Shown here: one piece after another, positions 9,132 to 17,883 of the stretch
Layout: each line of letters opens with the position of its first letter
Position numbering within the stretch: position 1 is the stretch's first letter
Source: Fidelibacterota bacterium
GTDB lineage: Bacteria > Fidelibacterota > Marinisomatia > SCGC-AAA003-L08 > D37C17
Length of the DNA stretch: 43,577 nucleotides
NCBI GenBank assembly: GCA_030747125.1
Contig: JASLLI010000002.1
Location: 1-43,577, forward strand
Direction: 5' to 3'
The notes under the pieces: model-generated
The model's input: only the letters and a program-made list of their open reading frames with translations
Databases searched by the model: none
Told to the model about the DNA's origin: nothing
Position numbers and translations under genes: made by a program

Positions 9132-10259
9132 ATGAAAAAGATAATTCGCATAACAGGCATGTTTTTAAGTATCGTAAAACTTTCAACAGCTGCGATACCT
9201 GCTGAAACAGACCCTTACCTTTCAGATAATATCCTTGCTTCTGTTCAGGATATATCCATCAGCAAATTATTAGATTTCAAGAAAATTGCGGCAGCAATAG
9301 ATGACGGATTTGATATGGCTCGCTTTCATTATATTATAGCCTATGAAATTGATCAACGACTTCAGACTTTAGATCAGAAATTTGACGGTCATGAAGAAAA
9401 ATTTCTTAAAACTATCAGACGTTACGAGGATGAACTGGATATTACCCCATATAAGTATAGTAATGATCGGCCTCAATTTGACTATCACTATCAACCTGCT
9501 GAAATTTCTGATGAAACCATTGATGCAGACATCCACCGTATTCAGGCCGAACTGGCCCGAACCCAGTTTATTCAGGTATATAAATATTATCGCAAACGCC
9601 TGGATAATTATAAAAGCTATCTTGTAACTCTAAGAGATCTATATAAATGCAAAGTTATTGAAAATAAAGATAACCAAGTAGAATACTATACCAATTTTAG
9701 AGAGATGTATCAGGGTATCCGCCTTTTCCATGATGCTATGGATGATGCAGGTAAAATGCATGTAAAAAGGGATGTTTTAGGGAAAGTTCAATATATTGAC
9801 TGGAGTATTGAAAATGAACCCGATAACTACCGTCGCAGAGAATTCGAGTATGAAACCGACGGACTCCTTTCACGGCTGACAGATACCATCAATGAAGAAG
9901 TGGTATTTGAAACCTTGTTTGGCGAAAATAACACAGCTGAAGATTTTATAAATTATTTATTTTCTCCGGGATTCATTCCACGAGACTACAGTTATTTTAC
10001 CGAAATTTACTATTCTGATAACCTCCCCTCTGCTTTAAAATTCACTACCATGAGTGGTCATGTAATCGGTACAATCTATAAGGAATATGACGAAAAAGAT
10101 CATCTCATCAAAGAAGCCTGGTGTAAAGGAGAAACCAGTAAAATTCTACGGGAATTTACCAGTATATTTGACCCGGCGACTGGCGGTTATAAACTCATAG
10201 AAAGAGACCGTAATGGCAAAATTGTTCATCAGGAAGTCGTGTTAAGTAGTAACGATTAA
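9132..10259 (+). CDS. Secreted protein of unknown function
   Basis: 375 residues; not recognised. The first ~22 residues (MKKIIRITGMFL...) look like a signal peptide. I chose the ATG at 9132, which has GAGGTG four bases upstream, rather than the in-frame ATG at 9120, which would overlap that site. The N-terminal half is helical and rich in Tyr, Asp and Glu (about 80-200). The C-terminal half has short strand-turn repeats: DVLGKVQYIDW, RREFEYETDGLLSRLTD, IGTIYKEYDEKDHLIKEAW, ERDRNGKIVHQEV. These resemble YD/RHS- or MORN-like repeats, but the match is loose. It is probably co-transcribed with the barrel gene 17 bases downstream. Confidence 0.55.
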   Translation: MKKIIRITGMFLSIVKLSTAAIPAETDPYLSDNILASVQDISISKLLDFKKIAAAIDDGFDMARFHYIIAYEIDQRLQTLDQKFDGHEEKFLKTIRRYEDELDITPYKYSNDRPQFDYHYQPAEISDETIDADIHRIQAELARTQFIQVYKYYRKRLDNYKSYLVTLRDLYKCKVIENKDNQVEYYTNFREMYQGIRLFHDAMDDAGKMHVKRDVLGKVQYIDWSIENEPDNYRRREFEYETDGLLSRLTDTINEEVVFETLFGENNTAEDFINYLFSPGFIPRDYSYFTEIYYSDNLPSALKFTTMSGHVIGTIYKEYDEKDHLIKEAWCKGETSKILREFTSIFDPATGGYKLIERDRNGKIVHQEVVLSSND

Positions 10260-10276
10260 TTTAAATAAATACGGGA

Positions 10277-11095
10277 ATGATTCGGCAAACTCTTGAGAGA
10301 TTTTTAATCCTCTTTATCTGTATTATAAATTTTGTCCCTGCACAGGTTGAGCAACCATATCCCCCTTTAAGTTTAGTCAGCATTCCAACAGCCGGCACAT
10401 TACCCAGGGGGTCATTTACTCTGGAATCTCTGTTGACAAAAAGTGGAGGTGTAACTCCCCGCTTGTCTGTGGGATTTACAGATAATTTTTCCTTCGGTGT
10501 TTCTTTTGGTATGCAGAATCTTATTGGCGATAATAAGCCTGCTGTAAACAAAACCACTCCCGAGGTTCAAATTAAATATCGTGTCTTTGATGAATCTCAG
10601 ACTATGCCTGCATTGGTCTATGGATTGGATACTCAGGGTAGGGGGATTTACCACGAAACAGATTCCATTTTATTATCCGGAGAATTTGACAGTCTGAGAA
10701 CTATAAACCGATATGATCAGAAAGCTTGGGGAATGTACATGGTCATGAGCAAAAACTGGAATCTTTTTGGCAATCTGGGACTTCATTTAGGTTTTAATAA
10801 ATCCCTTTCTGAAAACGATGATGGAGACAATGACTTAAATGTATTTTTCGGCATTGATAAAGAACTGAACCGAACTTTTTCCCTCCTTGTTGAATATGAC
10901 AGCGCATTAAATGATAATGACTATGATCTGGATGAAATCACTTTTGGCCGTGGTAAAGGCTATTTAAACGCAGGACTCCGGTGGGCATTTAATGCGAACC
11001 TCATGGTGGAAATCAATTTTAATGATATCAATCAGAATACCAGCGCTAAATACACCAACCGTGAAATTAAGGTGATGTTCTCCGAATCCTTTTAG
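10277..11095 (+). CDS. Predicted small outer-membrane beta-barrel protein
   Basis: 272 residues with a signal peptide (about 1-23, ending VPAQ). The mature N-terminus reads SIPTAGTLPRGSF, a pattern seen in small barrels that begin with a proline/glycine turn before the first strand. The remainder is alternating strand-like sequence with Asp/Asn-rich turns (SENDDGDNDLN, DNDYDLDEI), and it ends ...FSESF with a C-terminal Phe. It lies 17 bases after the unknown secreted protein and is probably co-transcribed with it. Specific function unknown. Confidence 0.55.
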   Translation: MIRQTLERFLILFICIINFVPAQVEQPYPPLSLVSIPTAGTLPRGSFTLESLLTKSGGVTPRLSVGFTDNFSFGVSFGMQNLIGDNKPAVNKTTPEVQIKYRVFDESQTMPALVYGLDTQGRGIYHETDSILLSGEFDSLRTINRYDQKAWGMYMVMSKNWNLFGNLGLHLGFNKSLSENDDGDNDLNVFFGIDKELNRTFSLLVEYDSALNDNDYDLDEITFGRGKGYLNAGLRWAFNANLMVEINFNDINQNTSAKYTNREIKVMFSESF

Positions 11096-11480
11096 AATAA
11101 CCTTCGTAAAGATCTCTTGGCTTTAAGTCACAAGGTACAAGTTACATGTGACCGTGTTCCAAAGTGATTAAATGTCAATCTATTTCAGGACCCAACAATA
11201 ACTTCAAACTTCCTCGTTCAATATTCATTATTCGATATAAAAAAGTACCTGAGTGACAAAGTGACATAGAATCAAAGTGTAAACATGTTTCAGGGCGCTA
11301 CACAGCATCCGTCATTCGTCATCCGTAATTCATCATTCGCCATTCGTTGTTAGAAATTAACAATTTATAATTAACCATTAACAATTATAAACTCCTTCCT
11401 GATTTTCAAATAAAGCGGACTATTATAACTTTATTTTGTATTTTTCACCCTCAAGGAAATACCAATTATAAGGAATAATC
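11096..11480 (+). other. Intergenic region with several simple-repeat families
   Basis: 385 bases without a gene. It holds a GTGACAAAGTGACA-type repeat (11253-11280), a GTCATTCGTCATCC-type repeat (11311-11351) and an AT-rich AATTAACAATT-type repeat (11356-11390). AAGGA, about six bases before the ATG at 11481, is a fair ribosome-binding site. No clear terminator for the gene ending at 11095. Confidence 0.5.
11253..11390. repeat. Cluster of three degenerate simple repeats
   Basis: Three repeat types are stacked. GTGACAAAGTGACATAGAA (11253 onward) repeats the word GTGACA/AAAGTG. Positions 11311-11351 are imperfect copies of GTCATTC. Positions 11356-11390 are imperfect copies of ATTAACAATTTAT/ATTAACC. 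The second type also occurs at 8593-8640. The function is unknown; they look like decayed spacer repeats. Confidence 0.65.
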
Positions 11481-12245
11481 ATGAAAATACTACTATTACC
11501 AATCCTGTTTTTTGCCGCTTCATTATTATCGGGAGCATCAGATTTTGAAAAAGGAGCTGCCTATTACAAAAACAGACATGAAGGGGCACAAGGAATAAAA
11601 GCATCAACTGAAAATATTGATAAGGCAATCCATCATTTTCAAAAAGCAATAAAAGAACCTGCTTTTGAACTGGAGTCAGCCGTGTATTTATTACAATGCT
11701 ACTATTATAAGGCGGAGTTTGCCATACAGGATATTGCAGAAAAAAAACGCATATTTAATGATGGTAAGGCTTTAGGCTCACAGTATATAGAACTCTACCC
11801 CGAAAATGTAAAATTCCGCTATTGGTATTTGGTAAACCTGGGCAGCTGGGCACAGGTGTATGGTATTCTCACCGCTGCCAGAGAAGGTGTAGCAGATCAG
11901 ATGAAAACCCACTCAGAAAAAATTATAGAACTGGATGCAGCCTATCAGGATGGAGGCGGTTATTTCATGCTGGGAGCAGTTCACTATAAATCACCATATA
12001 TCCCTTTCATTTTATCCTGGCCTGATAATGATGATGCCATAAAATATTTACAAAAGGCACATGATACAGGCACGGCAACTCTGAATCAGAAAAATTATTT
12101 AGCACAGGCATTATATAAAGATGGTGAAAAAGACAAAGCGAAGCAGCTCCTTAATGAAGTTATCGGCTCGGATCCTCTTCCTGAAAATTTAGTGGAAGAA
12201 TTAGATGATATCCGTGAAGCCAAAGAAATTCTTGCCGGTTATTGA
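11481..12245 (+). CDS. Secreted TPR-type protein, possibly TatT-like
   Basis: 254 residues with a signal peptide (about 1-19, ending LLSGA). The body is built of TPR-like helical pairs: DKAIHHFQKAI near 48-58, AVYLLQCYYYKAEFA near 70, and DDAIKYLQKAHDTG plus LAQALYKDGEKDKAKQLL near the C-terminus (about 182-225). The order of helices, and the YWYLVNLGSWAQVYGI segment near 115-130, recall the periplasmic TRAP-associated TatT family, but no TRAP transporter gene is near, so this is tentative. ATG start with AAGGA six bases upstream. The gene ends 8 bases before queG and may be co-transcribed with it. Confidence 0.6.
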   Translation: MKILLLPILFFAASLLSGASDFEKGAAYYKNRHEGAQGIKASTENIDKAIHHFQKAIKEPAFELESAVYLLQCYYYKAEFAIQDIAEKKRIFNDGKALGSQYIELYPENVKFRYWYLVNLGSWAQVYGILTAAREGVADQMKTHSEKIIELDAAYQDGGGYFMLGAVHYKSPYIPFILSWPDNDDAIKYLQKAHDTGTATLNQKNYLAQALYKDGEKDKAKQLLNEVIGSDPLPENLVEELDDIREAKEILAGY

Positions 12246-12253
12246 AATAAGTT

Positions 12254-13201
12254 TTGACCTCCTCCCAACTGAGTTCCATTCTAAAAGAGACTGCATCCGA
12301 ACTGGGGTTTTCCAAAGTTGGTATAGCCCCGGCAGTTTCTGCCCCCCTCACAAAAGAGAGATTATACCTCTGGCTGGATAAAAACTACCACTCTGGCATG
12401 AAGTGGATGGCGAAACGCAAAGAGGAACGGGGGGACATCAAACAATACTACCCCCAGGTAAAATCAGTTATCTCTCTGGGAATGAACTATTTCACCGGCA
12501 ATCCTGAAGACGGAGAAGATGCCTGTAAAATCTCAAATTATGCCTGGGGGGATGACTATCATGAAGTAGTTAAAAACCGCATGTATGATCTGTACTCCAC
12601 CCTACAGGGCATTGAACCTGAAATTCGTGGAATCGTCGCAGTGGATACATCCCCAATCACTGAAAAAGACTGGGCACAAAAGGCGGGACTGGGATGGCTT
12701 GGGAAACATACAAATCTTATTACACGGGAGTTTGGTTCATGGCTATTTCTCGGTGAATTGCTTCTGAATGTGGAGTTGGAATATGATAAACCTTTCACGG
12801 AAGATCTTTGTGGAAGCTGTACAGCATGTCTGGATGCCTGCCCTACCAATGCCTTTCCTCAACCCTATGTTCTAGATTCTGAGAAATGTATCTCTTACCT
12901 CACTATTGAACACAGGGGTGATCTACCAGAGGAATTTGAGTCTGAGCTTCATAACTGGGTATATGGATGTGATATTTGTCAGGAGGTCTGCCCCTGGAAT
13001 ATCAGCTTTCAAAAGCTCTCAACAATTGAAGCATTTCAACCCCGAGAAGACTTACAATCAAGAAAATTAGAACAATGGAAAAACTTTACCAAAGATGATT
13101 TTCGATCTCTTTTTTCAAAATCCGCAGTGAAAAGAACGAAATTTGAAGGGCTTTCCAGAAATATAGAAGCAGTAAGAAAATCCATTGAAGTATCAAAATG
13201 A
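12254..13201 (+). CDS. queG: Epoxyqueuosine reductase QueG
   Basis: 315 residues. QueG carries out the last step of queuosine synthesis in tRNA, reducing epoxyqueuosine to queuosine with a cobalamin cofactor and two [4Fe-4S] clusters in the cytoplasm. The family Asp general acid is in VAVDTSP (Asp131), and GLGWLGKHTNLI (145-156) is a hallmark. Cluster ligands are CGSCTACLDACP (Cys186, 189, 192, 196) and Cys222 with YGCDICQEVCPWN (Cys239, 242, 246). Length fits short bacterial QueG proteins without C-terminal HEAT repeats. The start is TTG at 12254, 8 bases after the TPR gene; no ATG precedes the conserved N-terminus. High confidence. Confidence 0.95.
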   Translation: MTSSQLSSILKETASELGFSKVGIAPAVSAPLTKERLYLWLDKNYHSGMKWMAKRKEERGDIKQYYPQVKSVISLGMNYFTGNPEDGEDACKISNYAWGDDYHEVVKNRMYDLYSTLQGIEPEIRGIVAVDTSPITEKDWAQKAGLGWLGKHTNLITREFGSWLFLGELLLNVELEYDKPFTEDLCGSCTACLDACPTNAFPQPYVLDSEKCISYLTIEHRGDLPEEFESELHNWVYGCDICQEVCPWNISFQKLSTIEAFQPREDLQSRKLEQWKNFTKDDFRSLFSKSAVKRTKFEGLSRNIEAVRKSIEVSK

Positions 13202-13613
13202 AACCGAAAAGTTCAGAGGAGTATATCATTCTTTTTTTATGGACTTAATAATGACTAAAATTGATTTCCGTCTTTCAGACCACAAACATGAAGATGGCTT
13301 CAATGAGTCTAATTTTCCTCTAAACTAAGGGTGGAAACCATTCCCTGGAGAGAGCAGCAAAAATTATTGGAGCTTCCGGATATATCTTTAAGGCTGGAGG
13401 TGTTATGCCAATTAATTGAACGCGAAGTCGCTGCTGAAAGAGGAATAGACGAATTCAATCAATTACTTCCCATTGACCTAAAATTTAATTAGATGTTAGC
13501 CGTTGGTTTTCTGCCAATGAGTGTGGGCTTTGGGTTTCATACACTCGCAGTGAAGTAAATACTAAATTCTGTTTATATTATGCTACTTGCCGGGGAGGGT
13601 AGGCAGATCCATA
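13202..13613 (+). other. Spacer between convergent genes, holding a gene remnant
   Basis: About 410 bases between the stop of queG (+) and the stop of the lipoprotein gene (-). It contains the LON-domain remnant at 13331-13492 and a few ORFs of 16-25 codons (for example 13251 onward) without recognisable content. No strong intrinsic terminator is visible for either flanking gene. Confidence 0.45.
13331..13492 (+). pseudogene. Remnant of a LON substrate-binding-domain protein (C-terminal ~53 residues)
   Basis: A GTG-initiated frame of 53 codons reads ETIPWREQQKLLELPDISLR followed by LEVLCQLIERE, then a short tail and TAG. 'LLE.PD...RLE.L..L.ERE' is the pattern at the C-terminal end of LON N-terminal (substrate-binding) domains, which normally span about 200 residues. 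An in-frame TAA lies seven codons before the GTG, and nothing upstream resembles the N-terminal LON strands. A decayed fragment is therefore more likely than a functional small gene. The match is from memory of the family pattern and is moderate only. Confidence 0.4.
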
Positions 13614-15182
13614 TTACTGACTTAAAAGAGAGTCAATCCGCATTACTTCAAATTCCAGAGTCCGTGATGTCATTGCCCCGAATGCTCCCATCACCGTATT
13701 ACCAAAAGTATCCCGCAAATTACTACGGACAGGGTCAGCTAAATCGAGCTGATCTAAGAAATAATAATTTTTATATCCCTCAGAGAAGGTATATATCTCA
13801 TATTTAAAAAGAGAAGATTCAACTTCTCCATCCATATTTTTATATTGTTCAGAAACGACTGCTTCAATCCAGGTGATTAGTTTGTCATCAAATATATTTT
13901 CATCTGAAACGACAGCTGCAGGATGTCCATGTATATAAATCCATTCGTCAGTAATAGGGTTTTGAACATATTGCACTGCCTGAAACCAATCCGTTTCAAA
14001 CAATGCAGCATAACGAATTTTTGGAATAATTAATTCTTCAATACTGCTGTTTTGTATCATAGCAATAAATTCCAACACTATACCCTGCTTTGTTTCAGTA
14101 TCCAATTCTTCACAATTCAGACTGTCCATTGCTTCTTCTTCCATCATCCCTACTGCAAAATTCAACAATGCACAATTCACTGAATCATAATCAACGGTTC
14201 CTAATTCAAAATAAGTGGTATCGCTGAAATTAAATCCATCCATACAATTAAAGATGCTCTGGTTATCTCCCACATCCTTACACTGAATGAGACTATCTTC
14301 CATACTTTGGTGGTAAAACACCACAGGTCTTTTGGGGATATCTACCGCAGTTATTTTCCCGGTATTCTCAAACCCAGACTCATTGCTACAATCCACAGAT
14401 AAATGATAGGCAGAATCATAATTGTCAAACCGGATGGGGCAGTTGGTTGAATCAGGCACCCATGCACCATAACTCACCTGCTCTGCATCAAATATTGAAT
14501 GGCTTTTTTTGCGGTTCTCCTCATAAAATATTCCCCCATTTTCCTTATGAACAAAGTGACAGCTGTCTCCCTCATACATTATAGTCACATTGCAATTAGT
14601 GATATGTATCCCCGGCAAAATTTCATCAAATTCATCTACATTGGGTTCATTACAATCCGGAAGACCATTTCCTTCTCCCTTATCGGGAGGAATATCCCCC
14701 TGCAGACCCACATCTTTATAATCACCATCATTATTAGAATCATAAGCAGGCACTCCATCTTCCCCCACATCGTCAGTTTTGCAGTCTCCTTCTGTACAAT
14801 GAGATGTACAAGCATCCTGTGAAACAAAAGTGGTAGAATCGCTGTCACAGAAATATAAATGAAGGATGCATTCAGAGGCACATTCTACACTGCAATGGGA
14901 GCTATTATCATAAGCACTATCAACTTCCGTACAGTAATGAAATCCCCAGTCACCGTCATCATCTTTACAATTATAATATCCCTCTTCATTCAGCCCTTCA
15001 TCTAATCTGGCGGAGCGGTCAACACGAATTATGGCTGTATTTTCCGTAGGCAGCATGAGGGCTTCAATACGAATTTCGGGTTGATAGAAATTATAATCGC
15101 CGGTAAAGTCTGTAATACTTAACTGTTTTCTGCAGCCAAACACAAGAAGAAGGATGATCCAAAATAATTTTTGTTTAATCAT
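13614..15182 (-). CDS. Outer-membrane lipoprotein paired with TonB receptor (DUF4249-like, Cys-rich insert)
   Basis: 522 residues. A short signal peptide ends in a lipobox-like VFGC with Cys17. The early segment EIRIEALMLPTENTAIIRVDRSA (about 35-57) and the end GNTVMGAFGAMTSRTLEF match the general layout of DUF4249-type lipoproteins, which in Bacteroidetes sit next to TonB-dependent receptors. Residues ~70-190 hold a Cys- and Asp-rich insert (CSVECASEC, CTSHCTEGDC, DSNNDGDYKD) that could be disulfide-bonded or bind calcium. Its ATG overlaps the TGA of the receptor gene (ATGA), so both should be translated together. Likely a surface or periplasm-facing partner of the receptor; substrate unknown. 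Confidence 0.6.
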   Translation of the reverse strand: MIKQKLFWIILLLVFGCRKQLSITDFTGDYNFYQPEIRIEALMLPTENTAIIRVDRSARLDEGLNEEGYYNCKDDDGDWGFHYCTEVDSAYDNSSHCSVECASECILHLYFCDSDSTTFVSQDACTSHCTEGDCKTDDVGEDGVPAYDSNNDGDYKDVGLQGDIPPDKGEGNGLPDCNEPNVDEFDEILPGIHITNCNVTIMYEGDSCHFVHKENGGIFYEENRKKSHSIFDAEQVSYGAWVPDSTNCPIRFDNYDSAYHLSVDCSNESGFENTGKITAVDIPKRPVVFYHQSMEDSLIQCKDVGDNQSIFNCMDGFNFSDTTYFELGTVDYDSVNCALLNFAVGMMEEEAMDSLNCEELDTETKQGIVLEFIAMIQNSSIEELIIPKIRYAALFETDWFQAVQYVQNPITDEWIYIHGHPAAVVSDENIFDDKLITWIEAVVSEQYKNMDGEVESSLFKYEIYTFSEGYKNYYFLDQLDLADPVRSNLRDTFGNTVMGAFGAMTSRTLEFEVMRIDSLLSQ

Positions 15183-17551
15183 ATAGAGAACTCCCAGCCA
15201 AAGGTAATAACCCGGGGAAACATACTATAGGCTTCCACTTCAGATGGAGAGGCGGTATGGTTCCAGTTATAGAGGAGAACATTATAATAATCTAATATAT
15301 TGATCACCTGTATTTTGAATTTACCTGGCATATTTAAAAAATTAATTTTTCTGGCAAGGTTGAGATCTAATCGGAAATAGTTTGGGTAGGTAGACCCGTT
15401 GCGTCTCCCGTAAATATTGCCAAAATAATTATAGGGTTTTTCCAGACTGCCATAATTCTGCTGACCTGCCTGATATACTTTTCCAATGACTGCTGTATAA
15501 GTTTGCCCACTCTCATACACACAGCTGAGCCCCACCTCATTTCTGTCAGTCACTCGATAATTAAGAACTGAAATAAAAGACTGAGGTTTATTATACTTTG
15601 CAGGGTATTCTTCTTTATCCTCCCAGATTTCTCCGTCGGAATTCAAATCCACTTTTCTTAAAATATTTGAAAATGCATATCCCACCCAACCTGAAACTTT
15701 TTTATAATTAAGGCGGTAAAGAAGTTCAATTCCGTAGGATTCACCGGTTCCCGGCACAGCAAAGGTACCTTCAATATCTGTTGGGTCAATTACGGGATTC
15801 AAATCATACAAATGAAGGTATTTCTTAAAATAGGCTTCCAGAGAAAGAGTATTACCCTGGGAAATCCAGATTTCCGTACCAGCAATAAAATGCTCAGACT
15901 GCTGAGGTTTCTGATTTTTAGGGATAGGCTGCCAAAAGTCTACAATTCTGAGAAGTTCATCTTCCTGATTAATGGTATAAAGGAATTGAGAGAATCTTCC
16001 CCAACTGAATTTCAAAGCAATATCTGAATCGGGATTATACTTTAAAGCAATTCGAGGGTCATATAAATAGGCACTATACTGATTAAATTTTGAGATTCGC
16101 CCTCCCATACTCATGGAAAATAAAGGGTGAGGGCGATAGACAGAATTTAGGAAAAAGGATTGAATAAGAGGCTTGGAGTACAGACTGAGATATTCCTCTC
16201 CTGCAAAGGTTTCGCTATAGTCCATTTTCAGTTGTTTGTGCTGCCACCCCACCTTAAAGCGTAAATCTTCAGAAAGAATATAGGTGAGTACCTGTTCAAA
16301 GCTCACATCTTTCACCAGATTGTCAATATTCAATGAGAGGTCAGAGTCGTTTTCACTAAGGGTTTCGTCTGGGGTTGATTCTGTATCAGTAGAGTCAGTT
16401 ACGAAATCAATCTTAAAGTCCACATCGAAATCATAAATAGTTTGAGATAGCCGGGATTCTACATAATAGTTGCTGTTAGGAATGTACTTCCAGGTGAGGT
16501 TATTGGTATAGTTTCCCCAATCCCAGTTAAATTCAATTGCCGGGAAGCCCTCCCCCCCAACTGACATAAACAGATTATCATTCCCCGAAAACTGACTGTA
16601 GATGAATTGATGGTTTCTTGTTGGAGCAGTTTTTAATTTTATATGAGTATCCCAGAAGTAATATTTGAACGGCTCTGTTTCATCCTGCATTTTATAATAT
16701 GCGGTTACAAATTGGTCAAAATAGGTTCGTCTTCCGGAAATCATCCAGGAGCCTTTATATAAAGCTCCCTCTGCCAGAAGTTTGGAGGAAAGGAGACTTA
16801 CATCTCCTGAGGCTTTACTGAAATCCCAATACTTTTTCAGAGGATTCCCATTTTTCAGTCTGCCATTTTTTGAGTCACCGTCTCGTGCGGTAATACTGAG
16901 AACAGAGGAGAGACGACCCCCATATTCTGCAGGGAAACCTCCTGCTAAAAATTCCACATCAGATACCATATCAGCATTAAATGCTGAAAATACTCCCCCA
17001 ATATGGTAAGGGTTATATATTTCGGTGCCATCCAGTAAAATTAAGTTTTCGTCGGGACTACCACCCCTTACAATAAGTGCAGCATTGAAATCGTTACTGG
17101 CAGTCACTGAGGGTAAAAGCTGGATTGTCCTGAATACATCTGATTCCACAAAAGCCGGGGTTCTTCGAATTTCCCGGTTGGAAATATTTACTCTGCTCAC
17201 ATCCACTTTTTTCTCAAAACGCATTCTTTCTGCTGAAACTTTTACTTCATCAATGTCAATTATGTCAGGCTCTAATTCTAAATTTAATCTAATATTTTCA
17301 TTATTAATTATAATTTTATTCTCAGAGATTGAATAGCCAATCATCATTACCTTTACTATGTACTCTCCATTATCAATAGATGGAATTATATAATATCCAT
17401 TAATATCAGATGCTGTACCAATAGTTGTATTAGAAACAATGATATTTGCATAAGGAAGCGGCTCCCCTGTTTTGCTATCTTTTATTGTCCCTGATATAGA
17501 TAAACCAAAAACATATCCCACGAAAAGAAATGATATTAGTTGATTTTTCAT
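15179..17551 (-). CDS. TonB-dependent outer-membrane receptor with N-terminal carboxypeptidase-regulatory-like domain
   Basis: 790 residues with a signal peptide (about 1-19). A carboxypeptidase-D regulatory-like domain follows (about 20-95; SGTIKDSKTGEPLPYANI, GTASDINGYYIIPSI). The plug domain spans about 105-225 (RTIQLLPSV, AALIVRGGSPDENLILLDG, PAEYGGRLSSVLSI), and a C-terminal barrel ends ...VITFGWEFSI. Such receptors import bulky substrates using the TonB/ExbBD system. The architecture is that of FCB SusC-like/FecA-like receptors; the partner lipoprotein is the next gene, overlapping by four bases. No sigma/anti-sigma pair is adjacent. The substrate cannot be inferred. Confidence 0.88.
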   Translation of the reverse strand: MKNQLISFLFVGYVFGLSISGTIKDSKTGEPLPYANIIVSNTTIGTASDINGYYIIPSIDNGEYIVKVMMIGYSISENKIIINNENIRLNLELEPDIIDIDEVKVSAERMRFEKKVDVSRVNISNREIRRTPAFVESDVFRTIQLLPSVTASNDFNAALIVRGGSPDENLILLDGTEIYNPYHIGGVFSAFNADMVSDVEFLAGGFPAEYGGRLSSVLSITARDGDSKNGRLKNGNPLKKYWDFSKASGDVSLLSSKLLAEGALYKGSWMISGRRTYFDQFVTAYYKMQDETEPFKYYFWDTHIKLKTAPTRNHQFIYSQFSGNDNLFMSVGGEGFPAIEFNWDWGNYTNNLTWKYIPNSNYYVESRLSQTIYDFDVDFKIDFVTDSTDTESTPDETLSENDSDLSLNIDNLVKDVSFEQVLTYILSEDLRFKVGWQHKQLKMDYSETFAGEEYLSLYSKPLIQSFFLNSVYRPHPLFSMSMGGRISKFNQYSAYLYDPRIALKYNPDSDIALKFSWGRFSQFLYTINQEDELLRIVDFWQPIPKNQKPQQSEHFIAGTEIWISQGNTLSLEAYFKKYLHLYDLNPVIDPTDIEGTFAVPGTGESYGIELLYRLNYKKVSGWVGYAFSNILRKVDLNSDGEIWEDKEEYPAKYNKPQSFISVLNYRVTDRNEVGLSCVYESGQTYTAVIGKVYQAGQQNYGSLEKPYNYFGNIYGRRNGSTYPNYFRLDLNLARKINFLNMPGKFKIQVINILDYYNVLLYNWNHTASPSEVEAYSMFPRVITFGWEFSI

Positions 17552-17562
17552 TTAGATAAATT

Positions 17563-17594
17563 AAAAAAAAGGCTCACTAATTAATTAGTGAGCC
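17563..17594 (-). terminator. Intrinsic terminator of the rng-rplU-rpmA unit
   Basis: Positions 17571-17594 form a perfect 24-base palindrome (GGCTCACTAATT/AATTAGTGAGCC). On the minus strand it is followed directly by eight T residues (complement of the A run 17563-17570). It lies 28 bases after the rpmA stop and before the TonB receptor gene, insulating the two minus-strand units. Confidence 0.9.
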
Positions 17595-17622
17595 ATGTAA
17601 TAATAAGTAACATGAGATTATT

Positions 17623-17880
17623 TTAAGCTTCAGGTATAACGCTAACCTGTTTTTTATCTCTGCCTTTACGCTCAAATTTCACTCTTCCCGCCACCATGGC
17701 AAAGAGAGTATCATCACCACCAATTCCCACATTGGTTCCGGGATGAATTCTTGTACCACGCTGGCGCACCAGAATACAGCCGGAATTCACCAGCTGGCCA
17801 TCGGCACGCTTGGCACCTAGGCGTTTGGAGTGGCTGTCTCTTCCGTTTTTAGAACTTCCTACACCTTTTTTATGAGCCAT
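17623..17880 (-). CDS. rpmA: 50S ribosomal protein L27
   Basis: 85 residues, the usual size. The N-terminus [16 protein letters not shown] and the segments [20 protein letters not shown] and [14 protein letters not shown] identify L27, which reaches the peptidyl-transferase centre of the large subunit. There is no N-terminal cleavable extension of the Firmicutes type; the Ala-His-Lys-Lys start is directly encoded. It starts 3 bases after rplU stops, with AGGAG located at the end of rplU. Followed by a strong terminator. Confidence 0.98.
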   Translation of the reverse strand: MAHKKGVGSSKNGRDSHSKRLGAKRADGQLVNSGCILVRQRGTRIHPGTNVGIGGDDTLFAMVAGRVKFERKGRDKKQVSVIPEA

Positions 17881-17883
17881 TAC

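Noticed and set aside
13580-13807. A 75-codon + strand frame overlapping the end of the lipoprotein gene
   Set aside because: It is mostly antisense to the C-terminal coding part of the minus-strand gene and shows no recognisable domain.
17571-17594. Perfect 24-base palindrome as a recombination or operator site
   Set aside because: The adjacent run of eight T on the minus strand and the position just after rpmA make an intrinsic terminator the simpler reading.
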